Assembly: GCA_910578715.1 (NCBI GenBank) | Contig: CAJTRL010000081.1 | Coordinates: 1 to 5,499, forward strand | Length of the DNA: 5,499 nt | Reading direction: 5' to 3' | From: an uncultured Lachnospiraceae bacterium | GTDB taxonomy: Bacteria; Bacillota; Clostridia; Lachnospirales; Lachnospiraceae | Notes under the pieces: model-generated | What the model was told of the DNA's origin: nothing | What the model saw: only the letters and a program-made list of their open reading frames with translations | The model's database searches: none | Shown here: positions 1 to 4,718 of the stretch, in pieces | How positions within the stretch are numbered: the first letter of the stretch is position 1 | Layout: each line of letters starts with the position of its first letter | Made by a program: the position numbers and the translations under genes

Positions 1-54
1 TGTAATCTTATCTTACATCAGTTTGGAGGTTTACACAAACTTTGGGATAGTCTC
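1..54. mobile_element. Terminal end of a probable IS256-family insertion sequence (partial)
   Basis: Read on the minus strand from 54 inward, the sequence begins GAGACTATCCC and continues into TTTGTGTAAAC. This is the architecture of IS256-family terminal inverted repeats, which start with GA or GG and carry a TTGTGTAAA block about 15 to 20 bases in. The outer tip would be at 54, facing the SRP RNA gene, and the body of the element would lie left of base 1. The 8-9 bases immediately outside, starting at 55 (TAAAAAAT), would be one copy of the target duplication. No transposase coding sequence is inside the window, so the family call rests on the terminal motif alone, recalled from known IS256-type ends. 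Confidence 0.5.
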
Positions 55-116
55 TAAAAAATGTTTGTGTGCAGCGGTCAACGGCGGAATGATATAGAAA
101 AAGCTGTTTCAAATCA

Positions 117-383
117 AAACCGCGCGCCATCTCTCGAACCCGGCTCATGCACGTTACCTTTACAGTTGACTCCGCCAGGCACCCTTACGGCACATGGAAG
201 GTTCCACTTAGTGCTGCTGTGTTCCCACCCTGACACGGTTCATGGATTCCCATTGCGTAAGACCCGAACTTCAACGCCACTTATAAAGGGCAGCTGCACA
301 AGACAAAGCCCTCAGTCAGGCATCACCCCTACTAGAGCGGATTGTAGGTACAGGGCACCGCTAACGCCCCGGCTGCGCGGTTT
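117..383 (-). ncRNA. ffs: Signal recognition particle RNA, large bacterial type
   Basis: This is the RNA scaffold of the signal recognition particle. It binds Ffh and directs ribosomes making membrane proteins to FtsY and SecYEG. The minus strand carries the Alu-domain signature of Firmicutes SRP RNA: GGTGCCCTGTACC, then AATCCGCTCTAG, near the 5' end. The conserved S-domain helix 8 follows: GTCAGG, a GTG-GGAA-CAC tetraloop hairpin, then AGCAGC. The 5' AAACCGCGC (about 375-383) pairs with the 3' GCGCGGTTT (about 118-126), closing the terminal helix and fixing the ends to within a few bases. The length of about 267 nt matches the roughly 270-nt Bacillus-type RNA and not the 114-nt enteric form. 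It follows tadA directly, as in Bacillus. The gene usually found next, dnaX, is not visible; a probable IS end lies there instead. No clear independent terminator hairpin is seen, only a short U-run after the closing helix. Confidence 0.95.
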
Positions 384-387
384 AATA

Positions 388-416
388 AGTATATCGTTTT
401 TTCGTCGTTTTGTCAA
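388..416 (-). promoter_or_regulatory. Sigma-A promoter of the SRP RNA gene
   Basis: On the minus strand there is a perfect -35 TTGACA (411-416), a 17-base spacer, and a -10 TATACT (388-393, five of six to consensus). Transcription would start about at 382-383, exactly at the base of the SRP RNA terminal helix. The -35 overlaps the TGA stop codon of tadA (413-415), so the RNA gene has its own strong constitutive promoter and does not depend on tadA transcription. Confidence 0.88.
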
Positions 417-1066
417 CTTTCAGTTTTCGCAGTTTCGGCGGACGTGTCTTCTATTTCTTTTTTCGCTGTTTCGGCGGACGTGTCTTCTATTTCTTTTTTC
501 GCAGTCTCGGCGGGCGCGTCTTCTATTTCTTTTTTCGCTGTTTCGGCGGACGTGTCTTCTATTTCTTTTTTCGCAGTTTCGGCGGGCACGTTTTTCTCCT
601 TCCGGTTTCGGATACGAAGCTCTTTGAAAAAAGTTTTTAGCATATCCGAGCAGGAATCTTCGAGAATCCCTCTTCTGACCCGGACCTGATGATTGAACTG
701 GGGCATTTCAAGAATATTCAGAATAGAACCGGCGCAGCCGGCTTTCGGGTTCATGCAGCCCATAACGACTTCGGTAATGCGCGCCTGTACGATGGCTCCG
801 GCGCACATCTGGCACGGCTCCAGCGTTACATAGAGCGTACAGCCTTCCAGCCGCCAGTCGCCCATTTTTTTACTGGCCTTGTTGATGGCGGTGATTTCCG
901 CGTGGGCCAGTGTGTTTTTGTCGGTATTCCGTCTGTTATATCCTCTTCCGATGATTTTATCCTGATAGACGATTACGCAGCCGATGGGCACTTCTCCCAG
1001 GACATAGGCTTTCCTGGCCTGTCTGATAGCCTCTTTCATATATTTTTCATCTGAGTTCATCGTCAT
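413..1066 (-). CDS. tadA: tRNA-specific adenosine deaminase TadA with repetitive C-terminal tail
   Basis: TadA deaminates adenosine 34 to inosine in the anticodon of tRNA-Arg(ACG), allowing wobble decoding. The 217-residue product has the zinc-dependent cytidine/deoxycytidylate deaminase fold. H55-A56-E57 supplies a zinc ligand and the catalytic glutamate. P84-C85-Q-M-C88 supplies the two cysteine ligands. VPIGCVIV (27-34) and the N-terminal helix also fit TadA. The start at 1066 is chosen because GGGGA lies 6 bases upstream; an in-frame ATG at 1114 lacks support, and the ATG at 1060 is a possible alternative. Typical bacterial TadA is about 150-170 residues. The extra length here is a tail (about 160-217) made of 12-residue repeats AETAKKEIEDTS, rich in charged residues, which is not part of the enzyme fold. 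It is followed directly by ffs, a conserved arrangement in Firmicutes. Confidence 0.95.
   Translation of the reverse strand: MTMNSDEKYMKEAIRQARKAYVLGEVPIGCVIVYQDKIIGRGYNRRNTDKNTLAHAEITAINKASKKMGDWRLEGCTLYVTLEPCQMCAGAIVQARITEVVMGCMNPKAGCAGSILNILEMPQFNHQVRVRRGILEDSCSDMLKTFFKELRIRNRKEKNVPAETAKKEIEDTSAETAKKEIEDAPAETAKKEIEDTSAETAKKEIEDTSAETAKTES
423..590. repeat. 36-bp tandem repeat array inside the 3' end of tadA
   Basis: Four complete 36-bp units occupy 432-467, 468-503, 504-539 and 540-575, with a partial unit before (423-431) and after (576-590). The units are nearly identical. Units end alternately in GCT and GCA, and unit 3 differs in the GGGCGCGTC versus GGACGTGTC block, suggesting duplication events of one and two units. 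The period is a multiple of three and keeps the tadA frame open, coding four copies of a 12-residue motif plus partial copies. It resembles a coding minisatellite, prone to copy-number change by slippage or recombination. Confidence 0.95.
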
Positions 1067-1177
1067 AGTTTTTCCCCATTCCCACCCGGCCCGTGCAGGA
1101 AAATGTCCGGGCATACTTGGAAAGCTGCAATCAGCAAGTCTTTCTTAGGAAAGTGTATCATATCGGAAAGGGAAAAG
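1067..1177 (-). promoter_or_regulatory. Intergenic region upstream of tadA with a possible promoter
   Basis: This 111-base gap separates the response regulator stop from the tadA start. On the minus strand a -10-like TATGAT lies at 1157-1162, but no good -35 is found 16-18 bases upstream, so the promoter is tentative. The leader could form a hairpin from GCCCG (1089-1093) with CGGGC (1108-1112) around a 14-base loop. It has no U-run and so does not look like a terminator. A GCTG/CAGC mini-stem (1124-1135) is also present. No convincing terminator for the two-component operon is seen, so readthrough into tadA is possible. Confidence 0.3.
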
Positions 1178-1888
1178 CTATTGATTTTCGTTATCAATCA
1201 TCCGGTAGCCGATGCCGATTTCCGTAAAAATATATTGCGGTTCAGCCGGATTGTTTTCCAGCTTCCGCCGGATATTCGCCATGTTGACGCGCAGAATCCG
1301 GTTGTTGCTGTCCGCAAAAGGCCCCCAGACATGGGAAATGAGCGAATCATAAGTAATGACCCTGCCCGCATTCTGGGATAAAAAAGTAAGAATCTTATAT
1401 TCAATCTGTGTAAAATGAACAATTTTCCCGTCAATTGTAATGATATGCTTTTCGTAGTCGATAACGAGATTTCCGGCCACATACCGGTTCTGGCCGGAAG
1501 AAAGCACGCTGTTTCCGGAGTCGGCGCGGCGCAGAGCGGTGCGGACGCGGGCCATCATCTCGGAAGTGCCAAAGGGTTTGGTGATATAATCGTCTGCGCC
1601 CGCATCCAGCGCTTCGACTTTTTCCCGCTCCTGTGTTCTGGCGGAAATAACGATAATCGGCATATTGCTCCAGCCTCGTATTTTTTTGATAACCTCTATG
1701 CCGTCCATGTCGGGAAGGCCCAGGTCGAGAAGAATCAAATCCGGACACTGGGAGGCCGCGAGCGACAGGCCCGTTTCTGCATTGGGCGCAGAGATAACTT
1801 TATAATCGTTGGATTTCAGTGTGGTCGTGATAAAGTTACAAATGTTGCGTTCGTCTTCGATGAGTAAAAGCTGTTTTTTAGGCGTCAT
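1178..1888 (-). CDS. kdpE: KdpE-like OmpR-family response regulator
   Basis: This is a DNA-binding response regulator of 236 residues, the usual KdpE length. The receiver domain (about 5-118) has the acidic pocket E11-D12, phospho-acceptor D55 in LLDLGLPDMDG, S82 as the switch Ser/Thr, and K104 in TKPF. The winged-helix effector domain (about 135-232) has FTQIEYKIL, the AGRVIT segment, SHVWGPF and a recognition-helix region RVNMANIRRKLE ending in the YIFTEIGIGYRM wing, which is closest to the KdpE subfamily. The start is supported by AAAGGA about 7-8 bases upstream. It lies 51 bases after the kinase gene in the same direction, so the two are almost certainly one operon and a cognate pair. KdpE classically activates the kdpFABC potassium ATPase; no such genes are visible here, so the symbol denotes family resemblance and the true regulon is unknown. 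The 11-bp-spaced TTAACG-type sites upstream are candidate binding sites. Confidence 0.88.
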   Translation of the reverse strand: MTPKKQLLLIEDERNICNFITTTLKSNDYKVISAPNAETGLSLAASQCPDLILLDLGLPDMDGIEVIKKIRGWSNMPIIVISARTQEREKVEALDAGADDYITKPFGTSEMMARVRTALRRADSGNSVLSSGQNRYVAGNLVIDYEKHIITIDGKIVHFTQIEYKILTFLSQNAGRVITYDSLISHVWGPFADSNNRILRVNMANIRRKLENNPAEPQYIFTEIGIGYRMIDNENQ

Positions 1889-1939
1889 AAGATGTCCTTT
1901 CTTTTGCGCGTCCGGCGGGTATGGGAAGATGGCTTTTCC

Positions 1940-2998
1940 CTACTCGATTGGCAGAGAAAAATAAAATTCGGCTCCGTGCTCGTGATTGCGGACACCGATT
2001 CTGCCGTCGTGCGCCATAATGATGGTTTTGCAGATGGACAGGCCGATGCCCATGCCTTTGTTGGAATCGGATTCCGAACTGCCAATATAAGGGGTACCGT
2101 CGAAAATATCATGCAGCCGGTCTTCCGCAATGCCGATACCATAATCCTTGACATGGAAAGTCACCGTCTGCCCGTCGTCTTCCACATAGCATAGAATCGG
2201 TTTTTCGCTTTGTGAATGAATAATGGCGTTTTCCAGCAGATTTAATAAAACCTGTTCGATTAAAATCGCATCCATCGGGATGATAAGTAAGTCGTCGGGA
2301 ACCGAGGCGGAGACCTGCGCGTCGGGAATCCTTTTTTTCAGCCGGAGCATGGCGGCGGAAACGACTTCTTCCACGGATTCGTCGGTTTTTTTGACTTTAG
2401 TGGACTGGTTGTAGATTCTCGTTACGGACAGGAGGTTTTCTACCATGTTTAAAAGCCAGTTCGCATCCTCCTGGATATGCGTAACGATGGCGTTTTTCTC
2501 TTCGTGTGTCAGAGAAGCGTCGTTTTCCAGATAAGAGGAGCTGGCGCCGATGATGCCGGTCAGGGGCGTGCGCAAATCATGGGAGACGGCGCGCAGAAGA
2601 TTGGCGCGCATTTTTTCTTTTTCGGCTTCCGATAACAGTTTGTCCCGTTCTGCAATCAGTTTTGCCTGTTCTTTCATATTTGTTGTCATTGTGCTGGTAA
2701 AAAGCGTGACGGCAAGCATTTCCAGAAAGGTAATCGGATAGCCGGCGAGCGTAAAATTCAGAGCAAAATAAGGATAGGTAAAAAGGAAGTTGACGCAGAT
2801 TACCGCGATAACCGACGAAAAAACACCGGGAAGATAACCGTCCGTAAAGCGGACGATAATAATCAGGGCGAGAATATAAATCAGAGCGATATTGCTTCCG
2901 TTATTCGGTACGAAATAAAAGAACAGGAAAGCCAGCGCGGTTGCGGCTGCCAGACAGGAAACGGTAATGATAAAATTTCTTGTTTTTCGGGATTTCAT
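1940..2998 (-). CDS. Short KdpD-type sensor histidine kinase (DUF4118 transmembrane domain)
   Basis: This is a membrane-bound sensor kinase of 352 residues. Residues about 8-105 are hydrophobic with several transmembrane helices and match the KdpD-type DUF4118 four-helix domain (note YFVPNNGSNIALIYILALI and FLFTYPYFALNFT). A short coiled-coil linker (106-132) leads into the HisKA domain with phospho-acceptor H140 in AVSHDLRTPLTGI. The ATPase domain has the N box LLNLLENAIIHS (N253, N257), G1 box DYGIGI (285-290) and G2 box GMGIGL (315-320), so catalysis looks intact. Full-length KdpD is about 900 residues; the N-terminal KdpD/USP sensing part is absent and no GAF domain is present between the membrane and HisKA regions. 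The start is the ATG at 2998, preceded by AAAGG about 10 bases upstream. An in-frame TTG at 3058 would lie upstream of the likely promoter -10 and is rejected. It is the first gene of the kinase-regulator operon. Confidence 0.88.
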   Translation of the reverse strand: MKSRKTRNFIITVSCLAAATALAFLFFYFVPNNGSNIALIYILALIIIVRFTDGYLPGVFSSVIAVICVNFLFTYPYFALNFTLAGYPITFLEMLAVTLFTSTMTTNMKEQAKLIAERDKLLSEAEKEKMRANLLRAVSHDLRTPLTGIIGASSSYLENDASLTHEEKNAIVTHIQEDANWLLNMVENLLSVTRIYNQSTKVKKTDESVEEVVSAAMLRLKKRIPDAQVSASVPDDLLIIPMDAILIEQVLLNLLENAIIHSQSEKPILCYVEDDGQTVTFHVKDYGIGIAEDRLHDIFDGTPYIGSSESDSNKGMGIGLSICKTIIMAHDGRIGVRNHEHGAEFYFSLPIE

Positions 2999-3026
2999 GT
3001 TGTACGCGCCTTTCTTCCTCGAGGAT

Positions 3027-3066
3027 GGTATAGTTTCATTATACCTGTTTTTGACCAAAAGGAAAC
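3027..3066 (-). promoter_or_regulatory. Probable promoter of the two-component operon with a palindrome over the -10
   Basis: The minus strand has a perfect -10 TATAAT at 3038-3043. The hexamer 17 bases upstream (3061-3066, GTTTCC) is a poor -35, as expected for an activator-dependent promoter. The -10 lies within an inverted repeat, GGTATA (3027-3032) and TATACC (3040-3045) with a 7-base spacer, which could be an operator or a small hairpin. Transcription would begin near 3031, about 33 bases before the kinase start. Confidence 0.55.
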
Positions 3067-3074
3067 GAAGGGCG

Positions 3075-3091
3075 CGTTAAGAAATCGTTAA
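3075..3091 (-). promoter_or_regulatory. Pair of 11-bp-spaced TTAACG sites, candidate response-regulator box
   Basis: The minus strand reads TTAACG (3086-3091), five bases, TTAACG (3075-3080). Head-to-tail hexamers spaced 11 bp apart are the usual target of OmpR/PhoB/KdpE-type regulators; the Bacillus PhoP box is TTAACA-like with about a 5-base spacer. The pair sits 9 bases upstream of the weak -35 of the kinase gene, a suitable position for activation, so autoregulation by the neighbouring regulator is a reasonable inference. Confidence 0.5.
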
Positions 3092-3111
3092 AAGAAAAAT
3101 GTTGTCCGCTG

Positions 3112-3255
3112 TTAGTCCGTCAGGGCGCAGCCGGATTTGAAATGACGAATGATTTTCCATATAATAACAGCCGGAAGACTGATTACCAGGTAGACGGTGC
3201 TTAGAAAGCCCGCCAGTCCGCCGACGATTGCGACAATTAACATACCAATGTTCAT
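3112..3255 (-). CDS. Small hydrophobic membrane protein, 47 residues, function unknown
   Basis: This short open frame runs ATG to TAA with a strong AGAGAGG ribosome binding site about 7 bases upstream (3262-3268). The product begins MNIGMLIVAIVGGLAG. It has a nearly continuous hydrophobic stretch (about 4-33), either one long or two short membrane helices, containing a Gly-rich GGLAG turn. A basic tail (WKIIRHFK, about 33-40) ends in SGCALTD. The positive tail suggests a cytoplasmic C terminus. It has its own promoter-like region and lies between the sigma/anti-sigma pair and the two-component operon, all on the same strand. Its size recalls small membrane partners such as KdpF or other regulatory peptides, but there is no sequence basis for naming it KdpF, which normally precedes kdpA. 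It could modulate the adjacent kinase; this is inference. Confidence 0.75.
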   Translation of the reverse strand: MNIGMLIVAIVGGLAGFLSTVYLVISLPAVIIWKIIRHFKSGCALTD

Positions 3256-3271
3256 AAAAATGCCTCTCTTT

Positions 3272-3337
3272 CTGTTTTTATCTTTCCGTTCCGTTCATCA
3301 TAGCTATTATAAAGGTCCGCGGCAGAGATAAAAACAG
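3272..3337. repeat. Perfect 12-bp inverted repeat bracketing the small-gene promoter
   Basis: CTGTTTTTATCT (3272-3283) and AGATAAAAACAG (3326-3337) are exact inverted copies with a 42-base spacer. Pairing extends outward with a few wobbles to about 3265 and 3344, giving a near 20-bp stem. The -10 TATAAT of the small membrane gene lies in the spacer, one arm overlaps its -35 position, and the outer end of the other arm reaches its ribosome binding site. Confidence 0.85.
3306..3334 (-). promoter_or_regulatory. Probable promoter of the small membrane protein gene
   Basis: The minus strand has a perfect -10 TATAAT (3306-3311). The hexamer 17 bases upstream is TTTTTA (3329-3334), a weak -35 that overlaps one arm of the inverted repeat. 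Transcription would start near 3299, giving a leader of about 44 bases. The weak -35 fits control by an activator. Confidence 0.5.
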
Positions 3338-3350
3338 AAGGAGGCACTTC

Positions 3351-3411
3351 TTAGCGGAACTGTAACAAAATGCAGACAAAGATTTAGCAAAGGCTTAACG
3401 AATTTTTAACA
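3351..3411 (+). promoter_or_regulatory. Array of six 11-bp-periodic hexamers, candidate OmpR-type binding array
   Basis: On the plus strand, hexamers recur every 11 bp exactly: TTAGCG (3351), GTAACA (3362), CAGACA (3373), TTAGCA (3384), TTAACG (3395), TTAACA (3406). Four fit TTARCR fully, one at five of six, and the third (CAGACA) only at three of six. The spacers are all five bases and AT/GA-rich. The array lies between the DUF4179 gene end and the small gene promoter, about 16 bases upstream of its -35 position, and reads opposite to transcription of that gene. The same hexamer and spacing occur upstream of the kinase gene. Confidence 0.55.
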
Positions 3412-3417
3412 GCCTTT
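3389..3417 (-). terminator. Possible weak terminator hairpin after the DUF4179 gene
   Basis: AAAGGCT (3389-3395) and AGCCTTT (3411-3417) are perfectly complementary around a 15-base loop, directly at the stop codon of the DUF4179 gene. The following bases on the minus strand are not a clean U-run, so termination would be inefficient. The stem overlaps the 11-bp-periodic hexamer array and may simply be a by-product of it. Confidence 0.3.
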
Positions 3418-4718
3418 TACCATTTAACGGTCGTCTGAAACAGCGCTTTTTCGGGAAGGAGTGCGGCATTTTCTGCCTTGCATTCATCCATAAAAGTGTA
3501 ATAATCCATGACATAAATATGGACGGTCCCGGTATTTCTTCCGTAAACGGAATAGATTTCCGCATTTTGTCCCTGGGATTCCAGAATTTGTCCGTCGGCG
3601 TCCGTAATGACGACAATGTAGTCCGCAGGGTCTGCGCTGTCGGGCAGAATCGGTTCCGCCTTCATTTCATAGGGTGTCCTGATAACAGTCGCAATGCCGA
3701 TGCCGTCGTCATTTGTCTGCATGAGTTCTTTCGTCTGTGTGGTCGTCTGGTCCATTGATACGGGAATGGTAAAACTCCAGGGGCCTTCATAGACTTTTCG
3801 TTCCGGTTCATGGATGGTAACCGGCGTCCCGTCGGCCGTCGTCGTTTCCGTTATGCTGGCGGTTTTGTTCAGTCTGTGCCAGAGGTTCAGGATGGTAAGA
3901 GAGTAAGTAAAATCCGGAGGAAGAGAGCTGACATTCAGCATCTGCCGTATGGAATCCAGCTCCACCTGGATAACGCCGAGGAAGGTATGGGAATCCACAT
4001 AGTTTCCTTCGATACTGTACGGAGTCGAAAGGCCTTCTTCTATCGAACAGGACAAAACATCGGTAGGATAAAGGGCCGGGTCCGCCTGTGAAAAATCGAA
4101 CTGCTGACTACTGTTCATCATTAACAAGTCATAGGAAAGAATGTAACCTTCGGTATTTTTGACCATGTTAAAATCTTCCGGGAATCCGTCCTCGCAGTAT
4201 ATTTCCACGGAAAAATACAGGGCGAGTTCCGAATAGCTGGCTTCGGAGAGCGTAATGGTTACGCCGCCCGCAGTCTGGGAATAAGCGTTATCTTTAGTGC
4301 CCGCCAGGCCTGAATCGGATGTTTTTGAACCGGAATTTCCGCCGCCGGAGCCAGTTGCGTCAGACTGCGGATTTTCCGCTTCCGGTGTGGCAAGCGGCAC
4401 GGCGTTTTCGCTGTAATTGCCGGAATAGCCGATGTCCTTTTCCACCAGCCGGAAAATTCTGCCGATAAAAGGTATTTTACCGGCAAGTACGGGATTGGAA
4501 AATCCCCAGAAGCCGAAGGCAAGAAGAAATGCGGCGGCCAGGCCCAGATATAAATATTTTCGGCTGTGCTTTTGTTTCGTTTTATTTTTGTGCATTTTAA
4601 CACTCCCCTTTCTGATTTGTGCGTAAGCGTCACTGATGCAGTCTTCAATTTCGGGCGTGGCTTCGGGTGTGAAATGGAGAATTTCATATAAATCGGAATC
4701 TCTGTGTTCTTTTTTCAT
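3417..4718 (-). CDS. DUF4179-type membrane-anchored putative anti-sigma factor
   Basis: This is a 433-residue single-pass membrane protein, the probable regulator of the ECF sigma factor encoded just upstream. The N-terminal cytoplasmic part (1-54) is charged and ends in a basic run KNKTKQKHSRK. It is followed by one transmembrane helix (about 55-77), then the DUF4179 hallmark NPVLAGKIPFIGRIFRLVEK (75-94). A flexible Ser/Gly/Asn-rich linker (about 103-145) joins it to a large extracytoplasmic beta-rich region (about 150-433) with no recognised catalytic motif. The ATG overlaps the sigma stop codon (ATGA, 4715-4718), with AGGAGG about 9 bases upstream, so translation is coupled and the stoichiometry fixed. 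Family knowledge links DUF4179 proteins to ECF sigma factors in Clostridia, probably as anti-sigma factors that sense an envelope signal. The actual signal and the mechanism of release are unknown. No canonical ZAS zinc motif (HxxxCxxC) is seen in the N-terminal part. Confidence 0.87.
   Translation of the reverse strand: MKKEHRDSDLYEILHFTPEATPEIEDCISDAYAQIRKGSVKMHKNKTKQKHSRKYLYLGLAAAFLLAFGFWGFSNPVLAGKIPFIGRIFRLVEKDIGYSGNYSENAVPLATPEAENPQSDATGSGGGNSGSKTSDSGLAGTKDNAYSQTAGGVTITLSEASYSELALYFSVEIYCEDGFPEDFNMVKNTEGYILSYDLLMMNSSQQFDFSQADPALYPTDVLSCSIEEGLSTPYSIEGNYVDSHTFLGVIQVELDSIRQMLNVSSLPPDFTYSLTILNLWHRLNKTASITETTTADGTPVTIHEPERKVYEGPWSFTIPVSMDQTTTQTKELMQTNDDGIGIATVIRTPYEMKAEPILPDSADPADYIVVITDADGQILESQGQNAEIYSVYGRNTGTVHIYVMDYYTFMDECKAENAALLPEKALFQTTVKW

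Noticed and set aside
423..590. 36-bp repeats resembling CRISPR repeat length
   Set aside because: The units are contiguous with no spacers, are in frame within tadA and encode a regular 12-residue peptide motif.
61..627. Plus-strand open frame of 188 codons across the left edge
   Set aside because: It is antisense to the SRP RNA and to the tadA repeat tail; its apparent repeats come from the 36-bp units, and it has no ribosome binding site.
689..1054. Plus-strand open frame opposite tadA
   Set aside because: It lies wholly antisense to the catalytic core of a well-supported gene and resembles no known family.
1415..1867. Plus-strand open frame opposite the response regulator
   Set aside because: It is antisense to conserved receiver-domain coding sequence and has no supporting signals.
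2999..3058. Longer kinase start at TTG 3058
   Set aside because: The candidate -10 box (3038-3043) would fall inside the coding sequence, and the ATG at 2998 has a ribosome binding site and a normal membrane-protein start.
3112..3255. Small membrane protein as KdpF
   Set aside because: KdpF is shorter and directly precedes kdpA; no kdpA is nearby and no specific sequence match can be claimed.
3259..3416. Riboswitch or tRNA in the intergenic region upstream of the small gene
   Set aside because: No cloverleaf, T-box motif or known aptamer core is visible; the structure is explained by the inverted repeat and the 11-bp array.
4259..4687. Minus-strand alternative frame inside the DUF4179 gene
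   Set aside because: It overlaps the coding frame that holds the membrane helix and DUF4179 motif; its composition is typical of an out-of-frame reading.
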